Source: Siphonodentalium dalli | Taxonomy: Eukaryota; Mollusca; Scaphopoda; Gadilida; Siphonodentaliidae | Reading direction: 5' to 3' | DNA: 64,000 nucleotides | Assembly: GCA_032622095.1 (NCBI GenBank) | Contig: CP136066.1 | Coordinates: forward strand, 42,357,835 to 42,421,834 | Shown: positions 10,734 through 22,765 of the stretch, piece after piece | Position numbering within the stretch: the stretch's first letter is position 1 | Layout of the letters: each line of letters starts with the position of its first letter | The notes under the pieces: generated by a model | What the model saw: only the letters and a program-made list of their open reading frames with translations | The model's database searches: none | What the model was told of the DNA's origin: nothing | Position numbers and translations under genes: made by a program

Positions 10734-10842
10734 TGGTATGCCTTGTCGTATAAGTGTTCTCATTGTGTTTAGATGGGCAACAAGCCCTTCACATCGCAGT
10801 TTTTGTTGTGATGCAGTCTTAGAGGACATTTGGTTGTCTATT
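10734..10842 (-). pseudogene. hAT transposase segment between two MITEs
   Basis: About 36 codons of transposase (KIDNQMSSKTASQQKLRCEG, then LVAHLNTMRTLIRQGIP), isolated between family A MITEs on both sides. Both junctions are at TTAA: one within a Val-Lys codon pair, the other within Pro-Leu-Arg. Removing each MITE with one TTAA leaves the frame intact at both junctions, so the MITEs inserted into what was then an open reading frame. Confidence 0.75.
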
Positions 10843-11242
10843 TTAACCCTTTACCCAACAAACCGGCCAAAACCGGCCAAATAAAGCTTCAACAGCCTAA
10901 AATATCTTCGGTCTGTCTCAATAAAACCATACAAATATGGATATCATTGGAACCGGCTCATTGACCACATTTTGATGGTTATAGTTATGCCCTGTGCCAA
11001 TGCATTCTCTTATATATGCGAGTCGACCATAGGTCGCCTCGCATATATAAGAGAATGCATTGGCCTAAAAAAAATCTTTTTTAAACACTTTTTACCATTT
11101 TTTCTTACATTCTTTAACAATTTTATAATTTTTAATGTGTTAAGCCAATGCATTCTCTTATATATGCGAGGCGACCTATGGTCGACTCGCATATATAAGA
11201 GAATGCATTGGCACAGGGCCCTTCTGTTGGGTAAAGGGTTAA
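10843..11242 (+). mobile_element. Family A MITE in hAT ORF (first)
   Basis: Full element, TTAA at each end, very similar to its neighbour at 10334 and in the same orientation. It is inserted at a Val-Lys codon pair, downstream of the zinc-finger segment. Confidence 0.93.
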
Positions 11243-11852
11243 CTTGATTTTTTCCAGCTGCCATATAAGCTTTTCTGTGGGAATCACACAATCCATGTTC
11301 TGACAGTCGCTCCGGTCCCTTTTTCCAATTGTTGAAACCACACGAGGACGGTGTGTGAACAAACGGCGACGTATCAGATTCATTTTGTTGCTGAAAGTCT
11401 GTACAAATTCCACAGAATGCAGCATGTTTTTCACGATTGTATCGCAGCCATGGATATTTGTCGAACCACTCTTTTTGAAAGAATCTACCCTTATGTTCAC
11501 TCGCCTTCTTATCATTCTCAGAATATAATTCACTTGATGTAATCCATGGGTTGCTGATAATAAGTCCTTCACAAGCGTCAAACAAACATTCCTGCGCATC
11601 TGCACTTTTCTCTTCCAATACTATGCTGGACGACGTAGCATCATTTTCGGCATCACTTTCAGTGGAAATGTCTGGAGGTGTAGTTTTCTTGAGAAACGAC
11701 GAAAGTGACGTCTGATGTTTGGCCGCTGCCAAACCCCGGAGCTTCTTATCCGCCTCTTGTTTTGCCCTGACTGCACTCGGTATGGCGTCTTTCAAGTTAA
11801 ATAATAGATTATTATTATTCGATTCTACTTTAGAAGTTATCTCAGTACTCAA
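11243..11852 (-). pseudogene. hAT transposase, N-terminal zinc-finger segment
   Basis: Reads from ATG at 11852: an acidic/serine-rich leader, then a TTF-type zinc finger as found in hAT and ZMYM1-like proteins. Key parts are KEWFDKYPWLRY, HAAFCGICTDF and CGFNNWKKGPERLSEH. The frame is then cut by the family A MITE at 10843-11242. Removing that MITE plus one TTAA would leave codons in register with the next segment (10734-10842, containing SSKTASQQKLRCEGLVAHL). Confidence 0.82.
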
Positions 11853-12595
11853 TTGTTTTTTAAAGTAACTGTTGACGTCCTGTGTAACACCCCATACATA
11901 GCTCCAAAATACAGATACCGGGTATGTTAAATAATAATCAGTACGCCAATCGAATTAGAACCCGTTGCCCCAGACAGACACCTGTCAACAACAAGGAAAA
12001 CCTTTGTTCTGTAGCTGTAGAATATGAATTATTACGGGTACCATTGATTATTCCATCGGCAGATCCCGGGAGGAATTAAGAGGCATGTTTGATCTAGCTT
12101 GCCTGAGGTCACAGACCCGTCTTCGGAAAGTTGGCATGATACCATGATACCATCTGTTCGAGTCGGGCGCTATGTTCGAGGAGTCAGATCGCATAATGGT
12201 ATCTTGGCACATGCAGAATTCAAAGAAATCCCAGGTGGCTTCTTGACATTTGAATTGAAGAAATGTGATGAATCACATATAGGCTTCTTGCTGCGGAATT
12301 CATATTATATAACACGATATCTCCGAAAAGGGAAATCTATCTGAGCTCCTGTGGAGTTATCCGAGATAATTTCAATGATGTATCAAGTCAGAATTTGAAC
12401 GGTAGCAAGGCAATTAATACCCCCTCATGTTACACCCCCACTTGAAGTATAGGTAAACTGTATGTTATTCCTAATCAGGATTTGTGTGCATTTTACACGA
12501 CGTTATATCTCTCAAAAAGGCAACACCTGCCCCCTCCCAAGCTTAGTAAAAAGGGCAACCCCTGCCCCCGCTCGCCCCCGTAGGCTGGGTATGAC

Positions 12596-13180
12596 TAAAT
12601 ACCGAATAAATCATCACAGGCAGAATATCTGAGTATTTTCTCAACGTAGAGTTATCCTTCTTAGCTACAAACGAAAACTACGTTGCTATCGAATCGCCAA
12701 ATAGGACATAGTTTCGTATTTTGAAAGAATTTAACAACACATATTAATATTTACTGTATACTTCTATATAATTAACATGGATATCAACTACATAATTATA
12801 TAACAACATCATACCAACAAGAATACATTTCACTTTTACATGTTATATGCAAGGAATGTCAGTATGTTAATTTTGGCTGGCCTGAGGCATGATCGTTTAG
12901 CCGCGGCGTATGTCAGTCTGTCGGACTCTGTCCATCTATGGGTGCGTCTGATTTACCTTTCCAGAGCATAACATTTCTTCCAGTGGCTGCCATGGGGGGG
13001 GGGGGGGTACCCTTTGTCCCATTGGACAGCCCACCTCTAGTTTTTTTTTTCATGGTATGGTACTATGGACGTGTTTACAAAATGACGTGGGGCGATGGTT
13101 GGAGTTACCAATTTCTTAAATTATCACTATGCATTGTGGAAGGGCCTTTAGAAACTTCTTTAAAAAGATTCTTTTTCTTT
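12596..13180. other. Intron sequence, nothing recognised
   Basis: AT-rich, with a G-run at about 12992-13006 and a T-run. No supported gene. Confidence 0.5.
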
Positions 13181-13844
13181 TTTTATACCCCCATATAAAA
13201 TGGGGGGTATACTGGATTGACAGCGTCGTACCGTCCGTCGTGCCGTCCGTCACACTTTCTCCCTCCGTGTGTCTGTCCGTCCGTCCGACCTCATAACTCG
13301 AACAACTATGAACCGATTTCAATAATTTTTTGTATGCAATCTCCTCTCCGTATGATGCTAATTGCGGTGCGGTTCGACTTTCTTTTTTTAAGTTACGCCT
13401 TACTTTTCGACTTATTCTGTCCGACTTAATAACTTTAACAAATATGAACCGATTTCAACATTTTTTGGTATACATGCTTCTCACAACATCCTCTCTACAT
13501 GATGCGGCTCAGGGTTGGCTCGGACTGTTTTTCCTAACATTACACTTCATTTTCGACTTATTTTGACTTAGAAAATTTTGGGGTTTTTTTTTTGTGGATG
13601 CTATCAAGTTAGGATATTTTCCGGAAGTTTCTTCGAATATGGGTTCGGAACAATAATTTTTACCACAGTTTTGGGTCTGTCTGTCTTTTTTTCTGTACAA
13701 GCTTCTTGCGACACCATATCGATATTATTAATCCAAATTTTTCTTTAAAGTTAAAAAAAAATTTTGTTGGCTTTACGGATAATGCAGATTGAATTTGCCA
13801 CGGTGGGGGTATGCTAGCACGCGAGTGCACACCTCTTGTTTAAT
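13181..13844. mobile_element. Family G tandem-core repeat
   Basis: Starts TATACCCCCATATAAAATGG with GGGGGTATAC, followed by CCGTCCGTC-rich sequence. It has two ~130-bp units around AACTATGAACCGATTTCAA and ends ...GGTGGGGGTATGCTAGCACG. Confidence 0.72.
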
Positions 13845-14110
13845 TTAGTTTCTCTATATGCCCAAATTGGCAACACAATCCATAATCGAGGTGCCCAATG
13901 GCAATGGGTGCACATCACCATTTTTACAATCTGGGAATTTAAATCGGATTCTAGGTCTTCCATAGCAGATGAGGCCATTCAGAATGAGGTCGCCAGAGGA
14001 TGAATTTGGTGATACTAGCCCACTGTGGGGGGGGGGGGGGGTAGCATCACTAAATTCAGCTTGGGGGACCCCATTCTGCAAATGTCCAATACCATATTGT
14101 GAGTCCTGAT
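13845..14110. mobile_element. Family F half element
   Basis: Right half only: ATAATCGAGGTGCCCAATGG, then GAATGAGGTCGCCAGAGG, a G-run in the loop, and CCCCATTCTGCAAATG. The left half is missing next to the family G end. Confidence 0.75.
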
Positions 14111-14155
14111 AAATCAATACAAAAAGAGAAGAAATAAAGGTATCAGTATAGAGAC

Positions 14156-14643
14156 CAAGCCTGAGTTTAGTGTGCCTGTCATTTGCAGAATGAGGTCCCC
14201 AGAGGCTGAATTTAGTGATGCTATCTCGAAAAATGGGCTAGCATCACCAAATTCACCCTCTGAGTTCCTCATTCTGCATGGCCTCATCTAATATGGGAGA
14301 CATAGACTCAGATTGAAGTTCCCAAATAGTGAATATTGTGATTTCCCAAAAGGTGAATATTGTGATGTACACCCATTGGGAATTTCGATTATGCAATTTG
14401 TCGTCTGCCAATTTGGGGACATAGAGAAACTAAACTAAAAAAAGAAATAGTATCTATGTGAAGAAGTTTCTATAGAAATTCGATAATAAAGAAACTTTCC
14501 AGAGAAGATGAGGCCTTAGCAGAATGAGGTCCCCCAGAGGGTGAATTTAGTGATGCTTAAGCCCGCTATTCAGGATAGCATCACTAAATTCACCCTCTGG
14601 GGACCTCATTCTGCAAATAACAGGCACACTAAACTCAGGCTTG
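14156..14643. mobile_element. Family F MITE (hAT-like)
   Basis: CAAGCCTGAGTTTAG...CTAAACTCAGGCTTG with two internal hairpins (GAATGAGGTCCCCAGAGG and its complement). The flanks ATAGAGAC and ATGGGGAC form an imperfect 8-bp duplication. Confidence 0.85.
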
Positions 14644-14645
14644 AT

Positions 14646-14707
14646 GGGGACCAAAATACTTCTCCCTATTAGATTATTAGGGAGGAATGGACTACCAGGG
14701 AGAAATC
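14646..14707. mobile_element. Family H fragment
   Basis: GGGACCAAAATACTTCTCCC then TATTAGATTATTAGGGAGG; the same text recurs at 16612-16650 on the other side of the nested block 14708-16600. Confidence 0.65.
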
Positions 14708-16600
14708 TTAACCCTTTCATGACGGGAGCTTACTGAATATTTGCTAAAACCCTGTGCCAATGTATTCTCTTATATATGCGAGTCGACCATAGTTGCCTCG
14801 CATATATAAGAGAATGCATTGGCCTGATAACTTTTATATTTTTGTTTATAATTGTTAAAAAATGTAAAAAAAATTAATATACAATGAAACCTGCTTTGGG
14901 CGACCATTGCCAAGAGCGACCACCTGGCTTTAACGACCGTATTGGCTTTGTACGGATTGGTTTTACTATATAAATGACCTGCCGTGAGCGACCACCTGTC
15001 AAACACGACCAACGGTCGGTGATTTGTGGCAAAAATGACCAAATTTACCCGTTATGAACGACCACCAGACATGATAAATAAGTCTTTATCTAGTGCTTTT
15101 CCAATGTGAGCCCCAGATGCTTCAGCAGGATTCATTTCTTTGATTAAAATTATTTGCAATCACAGACTATGATTTGGGGATTCCTCACAGGGACATGTGA
15201 CTAAGCGGAATTCCCAGCAGGAGGGATATATCATTGGTTCATTTTAATCCAAAAGTAGTATTTGGGAACGTGGATTATAAAAACTTCATCACTCTTTTTT
15301 TTTTTTACGTGAATGTTGACGATGTGTTTGACCTAACTAATGTATGATGAAATACAAACAAGATCCTATATTCCATAGTAGCATAAAATTGAGACTGCTT
15401 GGCTGTACTGTTGTTTTAGCGATAGGCCTATCATTATAATCCAGTCTCTGCCTCATTGTGACAAAGCATGAAAACGCTTAGGGCAAAGTGTCAAACTTAC
15501 TCAACACAGGGATTTAATGTCTGCTCCCCAAGCATACAGCATAAAGGAACCTTTGTTTAATAAATACAGGAGTTCGCGTCCTCCCGCTATGAAAGAACCA
15601 TCAACACGCTGACAATTAATGCATGCTTTCCAAGTTTTTTAATGCTCATTCCCGGGCTTCATATTAAATTAAAATCATTCCATGTGACATCATCAAGTAC
15701 TAGTAGAAGTTTGCAGACACTACGCAATGAACTATGTCGCAACAATAAAACATCAAAGAGATATTCCGTAGTCGCGAAATGGAGGTCAATCATGCACGTG
15801 GCCAGAATCATTACAGGTCAAGGACACCCTCTGTTTATGAATTTTCTGCTGTTTGCAGTTTTATTCGAAGATACTGATACATTCAAAATAATATAGTATG
15901 TGAGACAGGAATGAAATAAAGACACGCAGTGACGACTGATGTACGTTTATTCCCTTTTTATCAAGTTATCATGTTGGGAGTTGATTTGCGCCCCGGCAAT
16001 CTGTCTTGTTCTTCCTTCTGTCACGACTCACGTGCCCGATGTGTTCTCTGATAGGCTGTTCTACTGCATTATTTAACATGCATTTACCTGTAGGCCTATC
16101 AATCTCTTTTTTTTTTTTTTTTTACTAATATTAATTTAAAGTATATACTTTATTATAAAAAAAAAACATATAATCACAATCATTTTCAATCAGTTTGTGT
16201 ATAAAAATAATTCACTTGTTCAGACATCTAACACTGATGATTGATCTCAGTTCAGTCGAAATTGGAACAGACCTGTCGTCGGCGACCGCCTGTCATGAAC
16301 GACCATTTTGTGTTGGCAAAATGGGTGGTCTCTCATAACAGAATTTAAGAAATAATGATAAAAAATTATAATTGATTTTAAAGAATGTAAGAAAAAATTA
16401 TAATAATTGACTAAGAATGTAAGAAAAAATTATAAATAATGATAAAATTGTTAAAGAATATATGAAAAAATTACAATAATTGTTAACAAATGTAAGAAAA
16501 TGTTATTAAAAATGATAAAATTGTTAAAGAATGTAAGAAAATATTATAAAAAATTATAAAAATTGTTCAAGAATGTAAGAAAAATTGATAAAGGTATGAA
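14708..16600. mobile_element. Family C MITE split by a pogo-like element
   Basis: Left end TTAA-CCCTTTCATGACGGGAGC and one hairpin (14755-14825). The spacer is interrupted at about 14879 and resumes at about 16345 as expanded AAATTGTTAAAGAATGTAAG repeats. The other end of C is not intact. Confidence 0.65.
14879..16345. mobile_element. Degraded element with GCGACCA-type ends (pogo/Tigger-like?)
   Basis: Begins TACAATGAAACCTGCTTTGG and GCGACCATTGCCAAGAGC with repeated AACGACC/GCGACC motifs. The far end has GGCGACCGCCTGTCATG, AACGACC and GGGTGGTCTCTCATAACAG. The ends resemble those of Tc1/mariner-pogo elements. I see no transposase ORF in between. Confidence 0.5.
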
Positions 16601-16649
16601 TACAGGGACCAAATTACTTCTCCCTATTAGATTGTTAGGGAGGAATGAA

Positions 16650-17110
16650 CTATTATCAGGGAATATCTAGGATCTCTAAAGATATGTCATGGGATTCTCT
16701 CATAAATAACATCGCAAACAAAGCCAATGCCTCATTAAGATTTATCAGAAGAAACATCAGGACAAATAATCATAAAACAAAAGAACTAGCTTATCAAACA
16801 TATGTCCGCCCTAAGCTGGAATATTGCTCAAGCATATTGCACCCATGGCAATCATACCTAAGAGACCAAATAGAACACAGGTCCAACACAGAGCAGCCTG
16901 GTATACACTGAACACTACAACAACCCACTGACACGCTAAAACCCCTGCAATGGTCTTCTCTGGAACAACGACAATTATATTCATCACCACCATCTTAAAA
17001 CTTTGACTTCCGGTGTAAATAATGGAGATCTGCCACTAATCAGCCCAGTTTTACTAAGATCAGAGGTCGTTAAACGTGATTTTTTGTTTTTTGTTGTTAT
17101 TGCATTTCAA
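16650..17110 (+). mobile_element. LINE reverse transcriptase fragment (CR1-like)
   Basis: Translates in pieces as ISKDMSWDSLINNIANKAN, ASLRFIRRNIRTNNHKTKEL, AYQTYVRPKLEYCSSILHPW. This is the typical segment after the RT thumb in CR1/Jockey-type LINEs (a Y..YVRP.LEYCS..W.P pattern). Frameshifts and stops follow from 16870. It sits inside a remnant of family H (flanks near 16612-16650). Confidence 0.75.
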
Positions 17111-17264
17111 TTTTTATTTGTCACGGTGTCAATAAAATTAGTAGGTGTGGAGGTCTGAACAATGGGCAAGCGTGTTACCACATAACATCACTGTTTCATT
17201 TTAGCCCTAATATGTTTATCTCCATATTCATTTGTACTAAACAGAGGTTATATTTAAAGGCCCA

Positions 17265-17654
17265 TTAACCCTTTACCCAACAGAACGGCCCTGTGCCAAT
17301 GCATTCTCTTATATATGCGAGTCGACCATAGGTCGCCTCGCATATATAAGAGAATGCATTGGCTTAACACATTAAAAATTATAAAATTGTTAAAGAATGT
17401 AAGAAAAAATGGTAAAAAAAGATTTTTTTTAGGCCAATGCATTCTCTTATATATACGAGGCGACCTATGGTCGACTCGCATATATAAGAGAATGCATTGG
17501 CACAGGGCATAACTGTAACTATCACAATGTGGTCAAGGAGCCGGTTCCAATGATATCCATATTTGTATGGTTCTATTGAGACAGACCGAAGATATTTTAG
17601 GCTGTTGAAGCTTTATTTGGCCGGTTTTGGCCGGTTTGTTGGGTAAAGGGTTAA
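17265..17654 (-). mobile_element. Family A MITE
   Basis: Full element in reverse orientation (GGCCGGTTTTGGCCGG on the right), TTAA at both ends, two hairpin cassettes (about 17296-17363 and 17433-17500). Confidence 0.93.
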
Positions 17655-17732
17655 TTTTCGAACCCCCAGATCACAGTATATAAAATATATGCCATATTAT
17701 ATACCATTTGAAAGAGGAAGCTCCAAAACATT

Positions 17733-18546
17733 GTATTCAGGGTTTCCGCCAGGCCGGATGTGGGTCCGTCCCACGGACCCATTCCCCTCACAGACGATCT
17801 GTTTGATTCATTCATGTACCAAAAGTCAGTAGCAATATGTCGTAAAAAAAATCCGGCTGCAACGGGAGTTCGGGGGTTAAACAGAATACTGGTGAAAAAG
17901 CGAAATAGCGACATTAGATACAGCGTAATACATGTTGCAGTAACTTCAAAGAATGCCGGACTGTTGAGTGCATATATTTTTGTGCACGGGATTCCATGGA
18001 TGAAACTACTCAGGCTCGAAGACCCTGTGCTATCGTACGATTACATAATTCGATCAAAGAACACCCAATTGCTGAGTCGGGACATTTTTATGCACGGGAT
18101 TTTCGTGGTTGTAACTACTCAATGTTGATCATTTATCTTATTGCTGTATTATCATTTGTTTTGAGTTCGATGTAAGTGAAGTTCCTGAAAAATACACGTG
18201 ATTCTCTACGTGTGTTGGTTATTATGCAGTTATTGCCATGCATACTCAACAAAATCCCAAAGTGATTTATTTCACAATAATACGGAACCTGTCCCAAATC
18301 AGTCTTTATAGCGGGAATTCATTTGGATACCATCAACAGAAATAATGCACCCACGGAAATGATCGACTTGCATAATATACGTAGCTTTAGATTGCTTTGT
18401 GGGACACTCAGGTGCAAGGAAATGGCTACATTTCAGTGTCAAATAACAAAATTTTCGCCCAACAGTACGAACCATGGTCGCCCGTCACGTTATGTGTTTC
18501 CCCAATACGGACTCCTTAATTTCCCCCTGGCGGAAACCCTGGTATT
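17733..18546. mobile_element. DNA transposon with CAGGGTTTCCGCC ends
   Basis: Terminal inverted repeat CAGGGTTTCCGCCAGG / CCTGGCGGAAACCCTG (17738-18541), bracketed by GTATT on both sides. Internal duplication of a segment with TTTTTGTGCACGGGATT. A 122-codon ORF (17760-18128) has no recognisable domain. Probably non-autonomous; superfamily unknown. Confidence 0.75.
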
Positions 18547-19592
18547 ATCAACTTATCCGGTGCAATAAACTGAACATGTTGTTTTTGTTGAGGTACCGAC
18601 ACTTTTTCTTTGCTTCAATTTCATATGGACTGTACTGCAAAGTCTATTATTTCAATAGAAGGGGAATAACTCTATATCTTAGTTTGAATTCTATTGCATT
18701 CTTGGAGCGAAATGGGGGAAATGTTTCTATGATATCAGCTATTTTCTATTATTCTATGGGCCCCTTCTGAGACACAGACATTCCAAATGGTGATGAATTA
18801 TAGTATTTTAATGTTCTATGTCAGAGATTGTTATTAAAACAGTATATTATGGCACTAGAATTTTTTTTTTTCAGTGACTCGAAAATTAAATGTTCCTTAA
18901 AAGAACAGACATTTGTTGTGACATATCAGAAAATGATGGTTACAAATAGCTAAAAAGGTGACAGTTGAAGCATATAAACCATTACAAAATAATGACATAA
19001 TATGATGGGGAAATTGTCAATGGTATATTTTTTATAGTAATGACTGTTTCTCTCTTTATCCATTGGTTAAACAAAAAGTCATTAGTTGTGACATATCAGA
19101 AAAAGATCTGGATGGTTAGAAATAGTTTACAAGGTGACAGTTGAGACCATATAAAGTGTTACACAATAATGGGATTTTTCTGACACAACAAATTCATTTA
19201 TTTGTCATTATGATCCGATATTGATTAACAGATCTATTTGTGTGTGACGACATTTATTGATAGCAAATAACACAGGGTAACGCATAACAATGGCATGGTG
19301 TTTAAGAGCTTTAATTGTCGTTTCACGGTTCTACGTGTTCATCAGTCAGAGTCGGGTGTAATGTTAATCCATCTGGTAATGGTTATTAAAATGTTTATAT
19401 AAGGGTATTTGAACGCTACTTCAATTTCCGGGTTATTTGAACAAGTTGTATGTTTGTGGTTGGTTGGTAATGACTACGTTAAATAATACTTCTGTGTGCT
19501 AAATTACTTTTCCGATACTCATTCATGCATATATGTCAGCCTTCCTGTGTGTTGACTACATCATGTTTCATTTCTAAGTACTCTTTTTATCA
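18547..19592. other. Intron sequence with weak internal duplication
   Basis: ACATATCAGAAAATGATGG and ACATATCAGAAAAAGATC copies about 160 bp apart (18920, 19090) suggest an old tandem duplication. No gene recognised. Confidence 0.5.
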
Positions 19593-19921
19593 GGGACCAG
19601 CCAAGAGGGTTCCAAATTTGGAGAAGTCACTTCTCACTGTTTGGTTATCAGGGAGAAGTGGACTGTTATCAGGGAGAAGTCATAATGGCTCAAGCTCAAT
19701 TTAAACCCAACATCACCCTTCTATGATCAACTAAGTAGTCTGTAATACAACAGCCCATTTATAAAACCAAGATAATAGGTAAATACACCATTATAATCAG
19801 AAAATACAGTTTAAATATGCTGTTGGGACATATGCATACTTGTATAAGAGAGAAGTCACTTCTCCCTGGGACAAAATTAGGGAGAAGATATCTCCCAAGT
19901 CACCCTCTATGCTGATCCCTG
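19593..19921. mobile_element. Family H element
   Basis: CAGGGACCAGCCAAGAGG at the left, GCTGATCCCTG at the right, with GAGAAGTCACTTCTCCCTGG inside, itself partly palindromic. Confidence 0.75.
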
Positions 19922-20284
19922 CTCACCCTCTGAGGACCTCATTTTGCATGGTATCGTCTGTTATGGGCGACATAGACTCAGATTGAAGTTCCCAAATGGT
20001 GAATATTGTGATGTACACCCACTGGGAACCTCGATTATGCAATGTGTCGTCTGCCAATTTGGGAATATTGAGAAACTAAATTAAAAATAAATAGAATCTA
20101 TATGAAGAAGTTTCTGCAGAAATTTGATAATTAAGAAACTTTTCAGAGAAGATGAGGCCTAAGCAGAATTAGGTCCCCAGAGGGTGAATTTAGTGATGCT
20201 AGCCTGCTATGCGGGATAGCGTCACTAAATTCACCCTCTGGGGACCTCATTCTACAAATGACAGGCACACTAAACTCAGACTTG
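19921..20284. mobile_element. Family F MITE, left-truncated
   Basis: CACCCTCTGAGGACCTC through CTAAACTCAGACTTG. It directly abuts the family H end. Confidence 0.78.
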
Positions 20285-20396
20285 ATACAACCATCTGATG
20301 CCAACATAAAACAATTTTCACACTTGATCTGGGCTAATGGACATTTGATCCAAAACATGGCCAGTTCAATATGAAATGTTATCTTGTTCATGCATA

Positions 20397-20613
20397 TACA
20401 GTAATGCCCTATGTAATTGACTCCTTAACCAAAGCTGAATTATGGGTAACTTTACAGGATTTAGGCGGAAATATGGCTTGTTGCCATTCATCGGAAAGCT
20501 CTCCCCGAGAGCTTTCCGATGAATGGCAACAAGCCATATTTCCGACTAAATCCTGAAAAGTTACCCATAATTCTGTTGTGGTTAAGGAGTCGATTACTTA
20601 GGGCATCACTGTA
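20397..20613. mobile_element. Family E palindromic MITE
   Basis: TA-CAGTAATGCCCT...GGGCATCACTG-TA, arms of about 105 bp. The left arm has AAAGCTGAATTATGG (diverged), the right arm is consensus-like. Confidence 0.88.
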
Positions 20614-20704
20614 ACTTAACAATGAACACACCTTACTTTATGCCAGTTCAATATGAATTGGGAATTTGTACATTTATATGACCAAACAATTAACACACCT
20701 TACT

Positions 20705-21184
20705 TTAACCCTTTCAGTGCCAGGTCCGATTTTTGTATCAACCCATATGCCCTGTGCCAATGCATTCTCTTATATATGCGAGTCGACCATAGGTCGCCTC
20801 GCATATATAAGAGAATGCATTGGCCTAACAATTTTTCATCATTTGTTATTATTTTTTACAATTTTTTCAATTTTAATAATTTTTTCTTATATTCTTTAAC
20901 AGACTTATTTTGTAGGTTTAGTGCCAGGGAATCTTACGTTTTTCATGGGCATCAAAATTATTACTATAAATACTTGGAGATAGTTTTGAGTTATAACATG
21001 CCCCTAAGGTTTTATCCAGTTTGTTTTTAAATTCGCTATAGCATGCTTAAGCATACCCAAAAAAAATTCAACCCAAAAAAATCTCAAAAAAAAATAAAAA
21101 ATTAGTTTTTAAATTTTGTTAGGGCCGATTTTACAGACCATAAATTAGGGCCGATGAGATCGGCCCCGGCACTGAAAGGGTTAA
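20705..21184. mobile_element. Family B MITE, long form
   Basis: TTAA-CCCTTTCAGTGCCAGG...CACTGAAAGGG-TTAA, 480 bp. It has one hairpin (about 20756-20824) and an extra ~250 bp between the spacer and GGGCCGATGAGATCGGCCC. Confidence 0.85.
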
Positions 21185-21757
21185 AGATATATTATGTACT
21201 TGTTCAGGTGCGTGAAACCGATAAGTTAGTGTTCAGGCGCTATATGCCAACTGGAGGAATGTACATGTAACATTGTAAAAACATCGCTAACATACTTGAT
21301 TCTGGATGCATCTATCAGCGATAAGCTAACAAAAAATGATTTCGCCATGGAGAGTCACTGCATTTAATTAATATATAAGAATGACAGTGTGTGTTGTCAA
21401 TTTGGATATAATATCTGTAAAAATTACTACTTTGAACAAGATTATTCTCCATTTCTATTTGATCACCCTACTGAGTGTGTCACATCACTTTAAGCCAGTT
21501 CAATATGAAATGGGAAATTGTTCATACACATGACCAAGCAATGAACACATTTGCTTAGCCAGTGCCTCATTCCGATATATCTAAATTTTAATTATAGATA
21601 ATAATTATTTCTTCGTAAAAATCATTTGCCTCTGTTTGGTAACGTTTTATTGTAAAACTAATTACTTTTTCTGCTGATGACATCTTATTAATTTCCGGCT
21701 GTCTTTGCTCTCTCTGATCAGATGTAATTAGCTGAAATTACCTGAACAGTAAATCTA
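21185..21757. other. Intron sequence, nothing recognised
   Basis: The phrase CAGTTCAATATGAA recurs here and at 20360 and 20645, hinting at old duplication; no gene seen. Confidence 0.5.
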
Positions 21758-22231
21758 TTAACCCTTTACCCAACAAAACGGCCAAAAACGCCCAAATAAA
21801 GCTTCAACAGACTAAAATATCTTCGGTCTGTCTCAATAGCACCATACAAATATGGATATTTGTTATATCATTGGAACCGGTTCATTGACCACATTGTCAT
21901 GGTTACAGTTATGCCCTGTGCCAATGCATTCTCTTATATATGCGAGTCGACCATAGGTATTAGGTAGCCTCGCATATATAAGAGAATGCATTGGCCTAAA
22001 AAAAATCTTTGTTTAACACTTTTTACCATTTTTTCTTACATTCTTTAACAATTTTATAATTTTTTCTTACATTTTTTAACAATTTTTATAATATTTTTCT
22101 ACATTCTTTGACAATTTTATCATATGTGTTAAGCCAATGCATTCTCTTATATATGCGAGGCGACCTATGGTCGACTCGCATATATAAGAGAATGCATTGG
22201 CACAGGGCCGTTCTGTTGGGTAAAGGGTTAA
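21758..22231 (+). mobile_element. Family A MITE, expanded spacer
   Basis: TTAA at both ends and two hairpins. The inter-hairpin spacer is enlarged by tandem copies of TTCTTACATTCTTTAACAAT. Its right TTAA is also the left TTAA of a family C element. Confidence 0.9.
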
Positions 22232-22470
22232 CCCTTTCATGACAGGAACTGCGCTGGTGCTGCATTAAAGATCGTGTGCCAGTGTATTCTCATATATATG
22301 CGAGTCTCCCATAGGGAGCCTCATATGTAAGAGAATGCACTGCCTTACAAGGTCAAGGTTAATATTGTTAGGCCAAGGTATTCTCGTATATATGTGAGGC
22401 TCTCTTTGGGAGACTCTCATATATAAGAGAATGCATTGGCACAGGCTTCAGGAAGCTCCACTCATGGAAG
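22228..22470. mobile_element. Family C MITE adjoining family A
   Basis: TTAA-CCCTTTCATGACAGG...GAAGCTCCACTCATGGAAGG. Two hairpins with the family C centre (TCTCCCATAGGGAG). The right TTAA is lost. Confidence 0.82.
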
Positions 22471-22765
22471 GTCAGGGTCTGCGCTGGACTGAAATTTAAT
22501 TTTGCCAAATAATTTGCCAAATGAAATTTTGCTTTTTAGAATTTGCCAAAAGCTGTCCCTGATAGCATCATTTTCTGCAATCTTGAGTTTTATGTTTCGA
22601 CACTCGTGGTTTGACGACTTTTGATATCGATAGGAAAGTTAATAATTATACTCGCATCTCCATATTAGTTTATCATACAGCAATAAACCAATCACCGTAC
22701 AATAACATAATATGAGGGTTGCTTCATCAGAAGGGCACATCACAACAGGATTAGCTATGTGAAAA

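Larger units (their letters stand above)
6204..12595 (-). mobile_element. 6.4-kb hAT transposon with 8-bp target duplication
   Basis: The element runs 6212-12587 and is flanked by the perfect 8-bp direct repeat GGTATGAC (6204-6211 and 12588-12595), the hAT signature. Both ends begin CAG and are G-rich when read inward: CAGGGGCGCCGGAAGCACTC on the left, and CAGCCTACGGGGGCGAGCG as the complement on the right. It encodes one hAT transposase on the minus strand (11852 to 6991), broken by two family A MITEs (10334-10733, 10843-11242) and a tandem-core repeat (about 7470-8985), with one in-frame stop and a frame disturbance. The target appears to be an older repeat (TAGGGCTGCACGG at about 6146). 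Confidence 0.9.

Noticed and set aside
17760-18128. 122-codon ORF inside the CAGGGTTTCCGCC element
   Set aside because: Sequence shows internal duplication but no transposase motif; treated as non-coding filler of a non-autonomous element.
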